A stretch of DNA of 64,000 nt from Ancrocorticia sp039812645 (GCA_039812645.1 JBDIAV010000004.1:1-64000); one strand, 5' to 3'. Counted from the first letter of the stretch, positions 1 to 8,531 are shown. The notes: generated from the sequence alone by a model not told the origin. Numbers and translations: made by a program.

Positions 1-539
1 CCAACCGCCTCAACGATCTCTTCAATGCGATCGAGCCAGCCGCGGAAGTCGCGGTCACCTTCAGGCATGACCAGCTCTTGGGCTGGATTCACATGGACCT
101 GCAGGGCGTTGGCATCTAACAGCTCCACGGCCTCACGAGCCTGCTGCGGCGTGACCCCAGGGCTGACATTGGAGAAGAGGAACGCCTCGGGCGCGTTCTC
201 CCGCACCACTCGGAACGTCGGCGCCAACGAAGGATCGCGCAGCGCCACACTGACGGAACCGCTGGCCATCGCCACGCCGGTTGCGGCCGCGGCACGGGCC
301 AGATCTGCATTGATCTTCCCCGTCATCTCGCTGCCGCCGGTCATCGCGTTGATGTAAAACGGCACCGGCCAGGCGCGCCCGGTCACCGTGGTGGAAATAT
401 CCACGCCGTCGCAGGAGAGTTCGCCGAAGGAATGGTGGAGGAATCGGACGTCGTCGAATCCGTTGTGCTGAATCCCGCGCAGCTCCTCGGAGATGCGGAC
501 GTGCTCGTCCTTGCGATTACTGTTGCGTTCGTTGTTCAT
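1..539 (-). CDS. fni: Type 2 isopentenyl-diphosphate delta-isomerase, partial (C-terminus beyond window)
   Basis: FMN-dependent isomerase that interconverts isopentenyl and dimethylallyl diphosphate, the last step of the mevalonate route. The visible N-terminal 179 codons start MNNERNSNRKDEHVRISEE and contain the family stretches FDDVRFLHHSFGEL, FYINAMTGGSEMTGKIN and VALRDPSF, followed by FLFSNVSP and LQVHVNPAQE, which belong to the FMN/substrate barrel. The ATG at 539 follows a purine-rich AGGTGGGGG ribosome site. It is the last visible gene of the mevalonate operon, 61 bp after mvaK2. The C-terminal half lies outside the window. The family call is firm from motif content and operon position. 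Confidence 0.93.
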   Translation of the reverse strand, partial: MNNERNSNRKDEHVRISEELRGIQHNGFDDVRFLHHSFGELSCDGVDISTTVTGRAWPVPFYINAMTGGSEMTGKINADLARAAAATGVAMASGSVSVALRDPSLAPTFRVVRENAPEAFLFSNVSPGVTPQQAREAVELLDANALQVHVNPAQELVMPEGDRDFRGWLDRIEEIVEAV

Positions 540-600
540 CGTTGCCCCCACCTGCTCATCACGACATGTTCCATCGTGCCACGAGATGATTAAATTCTTT

Positions 601-1680
601 CTACTGATGCACGTACAGGTTGAGGATCCGGATGTCGGCCCTCTCCCAGGTTGCGAGCAGGCCGTCGATGTCGGCGTCGTCGTCGATAAGGACGATGCCG
701 CAGTCGCCGCCACCGGCACCGGAGGTTTTCGCGGCGCCGCCGCGTTCCTCCGCGCTCTCGATGAGATGGCGCAGCTTTGGCGTCTCGATGGTGATCCCGG
801 TGCGTTCCCCGAGCTGCCGCAGCAGTTCCCGGTTGCGGCGGATTCCGGCGAGAGTGCCTTCGCGGTCGCCGTCGTTCAGTGCCTTGACCAGCGCCTCGAC
901 ACACCGACTGCTCTCGGTGAGGAACTGGGGGTAATCCATCCGGCCCTTGGCCTTGCGCGACTGTACGCCTCCCACCAGCCGCGACGTCGACGCCGGAGAA
1001 CCCGTCCATCCCACCAACAGCCGCAGCCCGTCCGGGGGCGCCACGCGATGCACGGACAGTCCGGGCCAGTCCATCTGGAGAAGCTCGACCAGCGATCGAT
1101 TGGCGCGCTCGGTGCGAGCCCACTCGCGGTCGAAGGAGGTGTAAGCGATCCATCCGCCAAACATGCTGGCAGCGATGTCACCGCCGGAGCCCGACCGCTG
1201 CACCTCAATACACGCGAGCAGAGCCAGCTTCAGCTGCTCCATCCGGCTAAGATCCAGTCCGTAATGCGCGCACAGAGCGGTGACCGTTGCCACCGTCACC
1301 GCCGCCGACGAACCGAGACCAAACTTGCGACCAGCGTCGTCCACGAGTTCGCTGGTGATGTTGAGATCAAAGATCTGCAGTAGCTCGCCAAGCTCCACCA
1401 CGACCTCTTCGACGATCCGCATCGCGGCCAGCACGAAACTAAACGGCGTCTCGTCCGGCTCGATGACCATATCGCTGTCGCGCCGGTACCATTCCAGCTG
1501 GCTGCCCGCGTTGAGATCCGAGGTGATGCGCCCGGTGTCGACGGCGTCGCGCACCCGCACTGTCACGTACCGGTCCACCGCGATGAGCACGGCAGGAAAA
1601 CCAGGTTCGACGACGGCGTACTCTCCGGCGATGTACAGCTTTCCGGGAGCTCTCACTTCGGTAGTCCATGGACGGTTCAT
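601..1680 (-). CDS. mvaK2: Phosphomevalonate kinase
   Basis: GHMP kinase that phosphorylates 5-phosphomevalonate to 5-diphosphomevalonate in the cytoplasm. It has 359 residues, normal for the bacterial family. The N-terminus VRAPGKLYIAGEYAVVEPG is the GHMP motif 1, FGLGSSAAVTVATV is the ATP-binding motif 2, and SGAGGGDCGIVL near the C-terminus is motif 3. The start ATG overlaps the mvaD stop in an ATGA, with AAGGTG seven bases upstream, so translation is coupled. It sits third of the four mevalonate genes, the same order as known actinobacterial mevalonate clusters. Confidence 0.95.
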   Translation of the reverse strand: MNRPWTTEVRAPGKLYIAGEYAVVEPGFPAVLIAVDRYVTVRVRDAVDTGRITSDLNAGSQLEWYRRDSDMVIEPDETPFSFVLAAMRIVEEVVVELGELLQIFDLNITSELVDDAGRKFGLGSSAAVTVATVTALCAHYGLDLSRMEQLKLALLACIEVQRSGSGGDIAASMFGGWIAYTSFDREWARTERANRSLVELLQMDWPGLSVHRVAPPDGLRLLVGWTGSPASTSRLVGGVQSRKAKGRMDYPQFLTESSRCVEALVKALNDGDREGTLAGIRRNRELLRQLGERTGITIETPKLRHLIESAEERGGAAKTSGAGGGDCGIVLIDDDADIDGLLATWERADIRILNLYVHQ

Positions 1681-2873
1681 CGAGTCACCTTCAATCCCGG
1701 TCCCGCATGGGTGACGATGGTGCGGAATCCCGGTACTGATCCGTCGAGTCGTTCGCTGAGCCAGACGTTGAGGGCTTCCGCGTGCTCGGTGCTGGTGAGC
1801 ACCTTGACGTTCGGGCCCGCGTCCATCGTGGCCCAGGCCGGGAATCCGGCAGCGCGGGCGTCCCGGACCGCCCGCAGAGCCGCGTGGCTTGCTTCGCTAA
1901 GGTAGTCGACCGAGGGGGTGGAGGCGCGCATGGCGGCGTGCATCCCCAGGGCGTTGGCTTCTGCGGCCTCGCCGAGTCGGGTGAGATCACGCTCGGCGAC
2001 GGCGGCCCGTGCCTCGGCCAGATGGTCGGCATGCTGACGAATCCAGGGCTCATACACTGGTGAAGTCTCGATGGTCAGACGCATTGCCTCACGACTGGAA
2101 ATGGCCTTGGGGCCGGCGTTGAGGACGAGGACGATGAGGGCGAGCTCGTTGGCGAATGCGCCGCCGTTCACTCCAGCTTCCAGCGGCTCCGCGTAGGAGG
2201 ATTCGTCATCGTGTCCGGCGTGCCAGATCGCCAGGCCACCGAAAATTGAGCGGGACGCTGATCCAGAGCCGCGCCGAGCCAACCGGGAGAGTTCCTTCTC
2301 GCTGAGATCCAACCCCGCAGCAGCAGCGGCGGCACCTGCGAGCGCTGCAAAACCGGAGGCCGAGCTGGCGAGCCCTGCCGCGGTGGGGACCGTATTTAGT
2401 GAGGTCACCTCGGCAGGAGCGCTGATACCAGCGAGTTCACGGACGATGTCGAGCAGTGCGGAAATGCGTTCCATGGGGCGCCCGGTCACCGGCTTGCCAT
2501 CAAGTGTGGCCCGGTCCTGTCGATTAGTGGCTACCACAGCGGCCTTGCCGCCAATAGAGGCGTCTAGCCCCGTCTCATCGCCACTAAGAAACCGCACCGT
2601 GGTTGTCGTGTACAGCTCGTCGAGGGTGAGTGAGAGGCTGGAGGTGCGGGGGATGATAAGTTCGTCGTTTGCCTTGCCCCAGTATTTGATGAGGGCGATG
2701 TTGGCGTGCGCGGTTGCAGTCGCCTCGCCCGGCGAGGTGCTTGTCACCGCACTAGCCACCGCGGATTCACGGAACCCGGCAGCGGGAGAGGTAGCACTGT
2801 CGGTCAATGTGCCCGGTGCGCTATCCGTGGCGGAAACCGTCACGGATACTTCCTTGTCCCCGGCGCCGCTCAC
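1677..2873 (-). CDS. mvaD: Diphosphomevalonate decarboxylase
   Basis: ATP-dependent decarboxylation of mevalonate diphosphate to isopentenyl diphosphate. Diagnostic stretches are ATAHANIALIKYWGK, GLASSASGFAALAGA, SGSASRSIFGG and ATMDAGPNVKVL. I chose a GTG at 2873 because it overlaps the mvaK1 stop as GTGA and follows GAGGTGG. A second GTG at 2843, behind AAGGAAG, is a fair alternative, and an ATG at 2909 has no ribosome site. With the GTG at 2873 the protein has 398 residues, and the first 50 or so are a Ser/Thr/Ala-rich low-complexity stretch before the usual family start. The family is sure; the exact N-terminus is not. Confidence 0.94.
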   Translation of the reverse strand: MSGAGDKEVSVTVSATDSAPGTLTDSATSPAAGFRESAVASAVTSTSPGEATATAHANIALIKYWGKANDELIIPRTSSLSLTLDELYTTTTVRFLSGDETGLDASIGGKAAVVATNRQDRATLDGKPVTGRPMERISALLDIVRELAGISAPAEVTSLNTVPTAAGLASSASGFAALAGAAAAAAGLDLSEKELSRLARRGSGSASRSIFGGLAIWHAGHDDESSYAEPLEAGVNGGAFANELALIVLVLNAGPKAISSREAMRLTIETSPVYEPWIRQHADHLAEARAAVAERDLTRLGEAAEANALGMHAAMRASTPSVDYLSEASHAALRAVRDARAAGFPAWATMDAGPNVKVLTSTEHAEALNVWLSERLDGSVPGFRTIVTHAGPGLKVTR

Positions 2874-3826
2874 GCGACCACCTCGCGAGCAAGCGGCGCG
2901 TGTGTCCATGCAGCATGGGCACCGGCGGCAACCATGGCATCCTCAATTCTCCGAGCGTCCTCACCGCTCTGAGCAAGTGCAATAACGCATCCGCCTCCAC
3001 CACCACCGGTGAGCTTCCCGCCGACAGCTCCGGCATCAAGAGCCGCCATGACAAGCGCGTCAAGCTTGGGGATACTCACGCCGAGTTCCCCGAGTAGGCC
3101 ATGCGCCTCGGTCATCCTGGCGCCCAAACCCTCGATATCCCGTGTGCGGAGTCCCTCGATCGCCTCCTCGGTGATGGCTCCCAGCCGGGCCAGCCGTGGC
3201 TGGGTGGTCTCGGGAGAGTTCTCGTATAGCGACCGGACGTGTCCAACTGTTTCCCGGGTGCTTCCCTCGATCCCGGAATCGGCGATGACGATCCAGGCTG
3301 CCAGGTCGAAGTCCAACTTCGTCGTCACCCCAGCCTCGAAGTGGACGGGGAAGTCGGCCGATGTGGTGACAGCGTCGAGTCCAGACGGACGGCCATGTGC
3401 AATACGCTCGGCCTCTTGGGTGAGCTCGAAGAGCTGTTCAGGAGTGGCCGAAACGCCGTAAGCGTTGAGAATCGCGCGAATAACGGCACCGGCGGCAGCC
3501 GCCGAGGAACCAAGGCCACGCTGCTGCGGAAAATCCGATGCCGTGGTGATGTGGATCGGAGCGTCCGGGTGACCCACGAACTCCATTGCCACATCAACGG
3601 CCCGCAGGACACTAGCAAAATGAGCGGGAGCCTCCTGCATCGGACCGGACCAGCCGAGGCTCGTGAGAGTGCTCTGGCCGGCTGCGTCGTCGACCGGTTT
3701 AGCGTGTGCAGTCATACGTAGCGAGTGCAACGGCATCGCGATAGCCGGGTATCCGTACACCACGGAATGCTCGCCGAAGAGGATAATCTTGGCCGCGGTA
3801 TGGCCGAGTCCGACATGTGGAGTCAC
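2870..3826 (-). CDS. mvaK1: Mevalonate kinase
   Basis: Phosphorylates mevalonate to 5-phosphomevalonate. The GHMP signature is complete: AAKIILFGEHSVVYGYPAI at the N-terminus, RGLGSSAAAAGAVI as the ATP loop, and KLTGGGGGGCVIAL as motif 3. Three starts are possible. The GTG at 3826 follows AAGGAG by four bases and gives 318 residues. The ATG at 3841 overlaps the upstream tctA stop as ATGA but lacks a ribosome site. An ATG at 3862 lies inside tctA. I prefer 3826. The gene is translationally linked to tctA before it and mvaD after it. Confidence 0.94.
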   Translation of the reverse strand: MTPHVGLGHTAAKIILFGEHSVVYGYPAIAMPLHSLRMTAHAKPVDDAAGQSTLTSLGWSGPMQEAPAHFASVLRAVDVAMEFVGHPDAPIHITTASDFPQQRGLGSSAAAAGAVIRAILNAYGVSATPEQLFELTQEAERIAHGRPSGLDAVTTSADFPVHFEAGVTTKLDFDLAAWIVIADSGIEGSTRETVGHVRSLYENSPETTQPRLARLGAITEEAIEGLRTRDIEGLGARMTEAHGLLGELGVSIPKLDALVMAALDAGAVGGKLTGGGGGGCVIALAQSGEDARRIEDAMVAAGAHAAWTHAPLAREVVA

Positions 3827-3837
3827 GAAACTCCTTC

Positions 3838-5190
3838 TCATAGCAGGTTCTGAACGATCCAAGGAGAAGCATATAGCGTCATGAACTGCACGCCGTAGCC
3901 CACACCCAGCTTATTGAAAGTACCGCAAGCAATACCCACGAGAAGTACGCCGAAGATATTGGCCACGCCAGCATCCAGGTAAGCCAGCAGCAGGATAAAC
4001 CCAACGAACAGTCCGAGAACTGCCTCGTGAGGGATGTAGCGCATCACGAAGTAGGTGATCTGGTACGAATACCGGACGGCGATGATGTAGGTGGCCACCA
4101 GTGCCAGTGCCGCACCGAAAACTACAGCTGTGATGAACTGGCCGGTGCTCAGCATGTGATGCAGGTTGTTCTCAAGGGAAAGGACCGGCGGAGCATTAAA
4201 CAATGCCTGGGCGGGGCCGATCGCCACCGGGGACAGGGGGATTCCAATAGCAAGCAGCGGAATGATTGTGCCCGAGAGGTAAGTGGAGTGTGCGAGCCCG
4301 TTCATGGCCGTGATCGACCGGTTGGCTTTGGTGATGCGATCGCCGGTACGACCTTCGGCGGCCTTGCCAAGCAGGAACACCAGTCCGACTGGGCTGAGGA
4401 AGAACAGCGGTGTAGACACCAGGGACCAGACCGCGGTGCGGCCCGCCTCTCCCTTGGTGAGGATCTTGGTAGGGGCAAGGGATTGTCCGGCCATGTCCTG
4501 GCGCGAGATGTCCAGCTTGATGGGCTGGCGGCGAGGCATTGCCTCGCGGCTCTTGCGGTTGAGGAGGCCGAGGATGGACACCAACATGGGGCCGATCGTG
4601 ATACCGAGGAAGAATGACACCGAGATGTTGCCATCCTCAGGGATGACGCCGCGGTCACGGTAGAGCGAGAGCAATCCCTGGAACAGTAGGGACATGGGGA
4701 TGATGGCAAGGAGGGACAGCAGCCGGTTCTTGCCGAGCAGCGAGAGAACGATGGCGCCGAAAACGAATAGTAGTGCACCGTACTGGCGGAGCGTCTCGGC
4801 GTAGGGGGTAATCGCGGTGGCGATGAGCAAACTGACCGGGATCGCCACGATGGTGCCGATTGCGCTTCCCGCCGCCATCTTCTTGATGGTCTCGGCCGCC
4901 CTGCCCTGGCTCTTCAAATAAAGCGCATGTTCCATCATCGGCGTGGACAACACGCCACCTGGAAGCCCGACAAGAGCGGTAGGGATTGCATTGGTGAGGT
5001 CGAGGGTGACGATCGCCGCGATGAAGAACGTGAGAATAACGATTGGGTGCACACCGGCGAGAACCAAGGCGAGGGTGACCGGCACCAGCACACTGGTTTC
5101 GTCGGTACCGGGAATGAACCCGATGAAGGTGTAGAGCAGGATCGCGGCAATCGCCGCGATCGGCATCTGGAGAAGGAGAGGGATGTCCAT
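3838..5190 (-). CDS. TctA-family (tripartite tricarboxylate transporter) permease
   Basis: Polytopic membrane protein of 450 residues with about ten to twelve hydrophobic segments. The N-terminal pattern GFIPGTDETSVLVPVTLAL and the ALVGLPGGV/STPMMEHALYLKSQGRA stretch match the large TctA subunit (PF01970). The second inverted half repeats this with IIPLLAIGIPLSPVAIGPA. Classical TctA works with a TctB membrane subunit and a TctC binding protein; no TctC is visible here, and only a 113-residue two-helix protein lies upstream. The start overlaps that protein's stop by one base (TGATG), and the 3' end overlaps the start region of mvaK1. The substrate cannot be told from sequence; the operon suggests an organic acid linked to isoprenoid synthesis. 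Confidence 0.85.
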   Translation of the reverse strand: MDIPLLLQMPIAAIAAILLYTFIGFIPGTDETSVLVPVTLALVLAGVHPIVILTFFIAAIVTLDLTNAIPTALVGLPGGVLSTPMMEHALYLKSQGRAAETIKKMAAGSAIGTIVAIPVSLLIATAITPYAETLRQYGALLFVFGAIVLSLLGKNRLLSLLAIIPMSLLFQGLLSLYRDRGVIPEDGNISVSFFLGITIGPMLVSILGLLNRKSREAMPRRQPIKLDISRQDMAGQSLAPTKILTKGEAGRTAVWSLVSTPLFFLSPVGLVFLLGKAAEGRTGDRITKANRSITAMNGLAHSTYLSGTIIPLLAIGIPLSPVAIGPAQALFNAPPVLSLENNLHHMLSTGQFITAVVFGAALALVATYIIAVRYSYQITYFVMRYIPHEAVLGLFVGFILLLAYLDAGVANIFGVLLVGIACGTFNKLGVGYGVQFMTLYASPWIVQNLL

Positions 5191-5531
5191 CAGTGCGCGG
5201 CTCCCGTCACAGCGTCTGTGTCGAGCTGCGATGCGGCCAGCGCCGACTCGGTGAGCCCGTTGGCAGCCCCCTTCGCGTCAACGATTTGCACCATGCGCTT
5301 GGGCGTAAACGCCACTGCACAGATAATAAAACCGACGACGGAGCCACCAAGACCCCAGAAGAACAGACTGGAGGATAGGAGGGTGGCGATGACTAGGGCT
5401 GCGATGGTGGCGCCCCCACAGATGGCGAGCGACAACGTCAGGTCGCGGGGTGATACCAAATCGTTCCATACTTCGATGTATTCTTCGCTGGAATCGACCT
5501 GGTGCGCACCAAGAAATTCGGCTTTGGACAT
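5190..5531 (-). CDS. Small membrane protein, possible small subunit of the TctA-like transporter
   Basis: A 113-residue protein starting MSKAEFLGAHQVDSSEEY. It has a charged N-terminal 35 residues, two adjacent transmembrane helices (around residues 35-80, with LSLAICGGATIAALVIA and FFWGLGGSVVGFIICAVAF), and a short hydrophilic tail. I do not recognise a family. The ATG at 5531 has no ribosome site but lies eight bases behind a -10 box with a matching -35, so it looks leaderless; a longer in-frame ATG at 5576 lies upstream of that promoter. It is the first gene of the tctA-mevalonate operon and overlaps tctA by one base, which suggests a subunit role. True TctB proteins are larger, with four helices. 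Confidence 0.7.
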   Translation of the reverse strand: MSKAEFLGAHQVDSSEEYIEVWNDLVSPRDLTLSLAICGGATIAALVIATLLSSSLFFWGLGGSVVGFIICAVAFTPKRMVQIVDAKGAANGLTESALAASQLDTDAVTGAAH

Positions 5532-5539
5532 GGTTACAA

Positions 5540-5568
5540 AGGGTAATGGTCCAAAGAGAAGTTGACAA
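5540..5568 (-). promoter_or_regulatory. Sigma-70-type promoter of the tctA-mevalonate operon
   Basis: On the minus strand TTGTCA (5563-5568) and TACCCT (5540-5545) are separated by exactly 17 bases. The start codon at 5531 follows the -10 box by eight bases, so the transcript would begin at or next to the ATG (leaderless). This is direct reading; activity is inferred. Confidence 0.55.
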
Positions 5569-5710
5569 TGATGCACATGGCCATCTCGACTCTTGACAAA
5601 TAATGTACGCCAACGTTAGGAAGCATGATTCAGCAATGCTAGAAGCTCCCGCTTTGCACATGTATGCATGTTGTGCGTAGTGAAGTCACAATAAAATGTC
5701 GTGGACGCCA

Positions 5711-5826
5711 CGGAGTGGCTTGCCGATTGTCTACGCGGTTTTGTCGACCATTTCCGACGACGGCGTCACCACGCTCGGTTCGGAGTGACTTGCCTGATTG
5801 CCTACACCGTTTCGTCGACGGATCTC
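5711..5826. repeat. Imperfect tandem duplication of the 3' end of the NYN gene
   Basis: Two copies of about 42-46 bp begin CGGAGTGGCTTGCC at 5711 and CGGAGTGACTTGCC at 5781, a 70-bp offset. They stay alignable through the GTCGAC near their other end. The second copy covers the last codons and stop of the NYN gene; the first lies just downstream of it and carries a degenerate copy of the same TAG stop. It looks like an old local duplication. The rest of the 225-bp gap from 5577 to 5801 holds no gene that I can see. Confidence 0.6.
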
Positions 5827-6791
5827 CAGAACTCCGCGCGCAATTCCTGCCGCGCCCAGAGTGGGATGTCGTAGACATCGCACGTATTCGAGAGATCAGC
5901 AAGGAGAATTCGGTCGATCTCCGGCGGGATCGACGGCCTGTCGCGGGCCAGATCGAAGATATCTTGGTCCGAGGCGGTGCGGTTCCACACCGTGTACGTG
6001 CGCCGAGCAACCTCTTCGATAGTCTCGTGGGGGATCTCTACCGAGTATGCCTCGGGAATATCCTTGGGATCCCACGTTGACGAGTAAACGAGCTCGTGTG
6101 ACGTGATGGGGAACGTAGCTTCCTTACGCGGCGGCAGCGGAACTGGAGTGACCTTTGCACCGGACTGGCGCGGTTTCGCGAGCATCGCCGGGGTGGGTTT
6201 GGAGGGCTTCATCGGAGCCTCGGCCACCCGCTTGGTGATGATGCTCGGTGCTTCCGTCACGGATTCGGTGATGTATTCGGGGTTGATAAGAAGGACACCG
6301 TCGGCGGCGAGAGTTAGATTTTGGGCGACGGCGAACGGAACCTCGTCATTGTCCGCCTGCGGAACTGCCAGAACCTTCACTCGTAGGCCCAACTGCTGGG
6401 CGTCCTCGACTGCTTCGGTGAGGTCGTCGTCGCCGGAAATAACGTAAGCGAATTCGACGGTATGGTTGACGGCCATGAGAAGGAGATCGAGGCCAAGGCG
6501 AAGATCAACGCCCTTCTGCTCGCCGTAGGTGTTGATGCGACCCATGCGTAGCTTGACGCCGTTGAGGTTGCCGATGCGGCGTTGGTCGGAATCTGGCCGA
6601 CCGTCACGGCCGCCGTCGTACCACAGGACTCGTAGCAGGCTGGCGCCACACTCGGCTTCGGCTTGCTCGAGCAATCGGCCGATGAGTTTCTCTTCATCAA
6701 CTTTCACAGCGCCACGATAAGAAGACCCTGATATGCGGGTTGCCAAGGCGGCGTAGAAGTATCCGGCGTCCACGAGCACTGCGTATCTCAT
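5802..6791 (-). CDS. NYN-domain (LabA/DUF88-like) putative ribonuclease
   Basis: A 329-residue protein. The first 170 residues form a PIN-like NYN domain: MRYAVLVDAGYFYAAL carries the first catalytic Asp, followed by WYDGGRDGRPD, GVDLRLGLDLLLMA and AYVISGDDDLTEAVEDAQQLG with the C-terminal acidic cluster. Proteins of this fold are metal-dependent RNases or RNA-processing factors. The C-terminal 150 residues are basic and Pro-rich, then acidic, and I do not recognise them. The ATG at 6791 has no ribosome site but lies eight bases after TAGACT, suggesting a leaderless mRNA; a TTG at 6800 is in frame. The gene stands alone. Confidence 0.85.
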   Translation of the reverse strand: MRYAVLVDAGYFYAALATRISGSSYRGAVKVDEEKLIGRLLEQAEAECGASLLRVLWYDGGRDGRPDSDQRRIGNLNGVKLRMGRINTYGEQKGVDLRLGLDLLLMAVNHTVEFAYVISGDDDLTEAVEDAQQLGLRVKVLAVPQADNDEVPFAVAQNLTLAADGVLLINPEYITESVTEAPSIITKRVAEAPMKPSKPTPAMLAKPRQSGAKVTPVPLPPRKEATFPITSHELVYSSTWDPKDIPEAYSVEIPHETIEEVARRTYTVWNRTASDQDIFDLARDRPSIPPEIDRILLADLSNTCDVYDIPLWARQELRAEFWRSVDETV

Positions 6792-6889
6792 AGTGGTCAA
6801 GTCTATTGGCTGAACTTCGCTCGTGCGGGCGCATCGCCGTGACCACGCAAAATCGACGCTGATGGCGAACGGGAGCGCTAGGCTGAAGT

Positions 6890-7687
6890 ATGCGTATTGC
6901 TCACTTCAGTAACGGAGGGGCCGCCCGGTTCGGCCTTGTAACGGACGATTTTCTCGGCATCGAGGTTCTTGCAGGGGACCCGTTGCATCATGGAGTCGAG
7001 CGAACCGGTGAGGTACTGGCCCGAGAGAGTGTGCGGCTCCTGCCGCCGGTTGCCAATCCGTCAAAGATCATAGGTATCGGGAGAAACTACGTGGCTCACG
7101 TTGAGGAACTTGGCAACCAGGTACCCGTCGAGCCGATGATCTTCCTCAAACCCACCACCTCGTTGATTGGCCACGGAGAATCGATTGTGCTGCCACGTTG
7201 GTCGGAACACGTGGACCACGAGGCGGAACTTGCCGTGGTTGTCGGTAAGAGGGCAAAGGATGTGCCGGTCGAGGCCGTTGATAGTGTCATTTTTGGATAC
7301 ACCGCCGCCAATGATGTGTCCGCACGCGATATTCAGAAGCGGGATGTTCAGTGGGCGCGGGCCAAAGGTTTTGACACTGCTTGTCCGCTCGGGCCGTGGA
7401 TTGTGACGCCAGGAGAACTTGCGGAGGCAGGGCTTGATATTGAGGATCTGCGTGTGCGTGGCGGTGTCAACGGTGTGACTAAACAAAACGAGTCCACGGC
7501 ACTCATGATCAACTCTGTGCGAGAGCTGATCTCCTTCGTCTCCCACGCGTTTACGCTGCTCCCTGGTGACGTCATCCTTACTGGCACGCCCGCGGGAGTG
7601 AGTCAACTGAGCGACGGCGATGTGGTTGACGTTGAGATCGAAGGAATTGGGAAGCTTTCCAACCCGGTGGTGGGGCCGGTTTTCTAA
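6890..7687 (+). CDS. Fumarylacetoacetate hydrolase (FAH) family protein
   Basis: A 265-residue single-domain FAH-fold hydrolase or decarboxylase, acting on a 2-oxo or acylpyruvate-type acid in the cytoplasm. The family motifs are IIGIGRNYVAHVEE, EPMIFLKPTTSLIGHGE, the metal-binding HVDHEAELAVVVGK, FGYTAANDVSARDIQ and GDVILTGTPAGVS. The N-terminal 60 residues match the short lead domain of the YcgM/HpcE type. Substrate specificity cannot be read; many actinobacterial members act as acylpyruvate hydrolase or oxaloacetate decarboxylase. No catabolic genes flank it; it is preceded by the divergent NYN gene. Confidence 0.9.
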   Translation: MRIAHFSNGGAARFGLVTDDFLGIEVLAGDPLHHGVERTGEVLARESVRLLPPVANPSKIIGIGRNYVAHVEELGNQVPVEPMIFLKPTTSLIGHGESIVLPRWSEHVDHEAELAVVVGKRAKDVPVEAVDSVIFGYTAANDVSARDIQKRDVQWARAKGFDTACPLGPWIVTPGELAEAGLDIEDLRVRGGVNGVTKQNESTALMINSVRELISFVSHAFTLLPGDVILTGTPAGVSQLSDGDVVDVEIEGIGKLSNPVVGPVF

Positions 7688-7731
7688 CCCGGTTGCGAAG
7701 CGGGTTTCAAACAGGGCTCCCGAGGCTTTAA

Positions 7732-8454
7732 CTATTTATCCCAAGAATCCGGTGAATTCTGTTCAAGATGTAGCTGGATGAGAGGGATGATCAGCTCGAC
7801 GGTTTCTTCACGGGACGCTTCACATAGTGGGGGGAACTGCAGGATATAGCGGGCTACTCCGAGTCCCATGAGTTCTGCGGCGAGAGTCTGAGTACGCAGT
7901 GTGGAGGGGGAGCCGACGGTTTCCTGGAATGCCGGCAGAAGAGCTTTCTCAATGTAGGACGTGGCGACCGCCCGTAGCCGTTCTTTGTTCTGCGGAGATT
8001 CCAGAATTGCTCGAAAAAGCGCTCGTATTGTGGCGGCTGTTGGATCGTCTTCCCACATGGACACGTAGATTTCGGCAATCCGGCGGCTGGGATCAGCATC
8101 TGAGTTCTGCGCTTGGGCGAGTAGTTCGAGAGAGGTCTCAGCTTGCCGTATCACGGCCGCTTCGAAGAGGCCTTCTTTACCGCCAAAGAAGTGTTTGACG
8201 AGTGCCACGTCAACTCCGGCGCGTGAGGTAATCGAGCGTAGCGATGATTTGTCATAGCCGTTTTCAGCAAAGATATCGATTGCTGCATCGAGGATCTTTT
8301 TCTTCGTCGACTGGTTTCCTGGGCGGCGACCGCCGCGCTTTCCCGATGGTGACCGACGGGAATCATCTGTCGTGTGGGACACCTGCTCACCCGAAATTTT
8401 GGAGGTTGTGGCTCCGTGGAGTTGCGTGTTTCTGGTGATTTGCTCCTCGGCCAT
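7732..8454 (-). CDS. TetR-family transcriptional repressor
   Basis: A 240-residue regulator. After a basic 50-residue lead (RRSPSGKRGGRRPGNQSTKK), the HTH is KILDAAIDIFAENGYDKSSLRSITSRAGVDVALVKHFFGGKEGLFEAAV, typical of TetR. The C-terminal ligand domain resembles TetR_C actinobacterial types (ALFRAILESPQNKERL). The ATG at 8454 follows AAAGGAGG by seven bases and is preferred over an in-frame start at 8511. It is divergent from a membrane protein gene, and two TTGA-type palindromes between the genes are the likely operators, so autoregulation and control of the neighbour are inferred. Confidence 0.92.
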   Translation of the reverse strand: MAEEQITRNTQLHGATTSKISGEQVSHTTDDSRRSPSGKRGGRRPGNQSTKKKILDAAIDIFAENGYDKSSLRSITSRAGVDVALVKHFFGGKEGLFEAAVIRQAETSLELLAQAQNSDADPSRRIAEIYVSMWEDDPTAATIRALFRAILESPQNKERLRAVATSYIEKALLPAFQETVGSPSTLRTQTLAAELMGLGVARYILQFPPLCEASREETVELIIPLIQLHLEQNSPDSWDK

Positions 8455-8484
8455 GACCTTTCCTCCTTTAGCGTCTGTTTTCAC

Positions 8485-8496
8485 GACGACGGCGCC
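8485..8496 (+). repeat. Recurrent 12-mer GACGACGGCGCC
   Basis: This 12-mer occurs on the plus strand at 8485, 18903, 19950, 60812 and 63638, and on the minus strand at 8925-8936. At 8485 and 60812 it is embedded in a longer identical 21-bp stretch, although both places are outside the chosen coding regions. No function is known to me; simple codon bias may explain part of it. Confidence 0.3.
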
Positions 8497-8531
8497 TGTG
8501 CTGATTGTCATAGCCTACCAGCGATAGTAAA

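Noticed and set aside
493..1383. 296-residue plus-strand reading frame across the mevalonate genes
   Set aside because: It lies antisense to fni and mvaK2, whose motifs are unmistakable; the translation has no recognisable family and is a shadow of high-GC coding.
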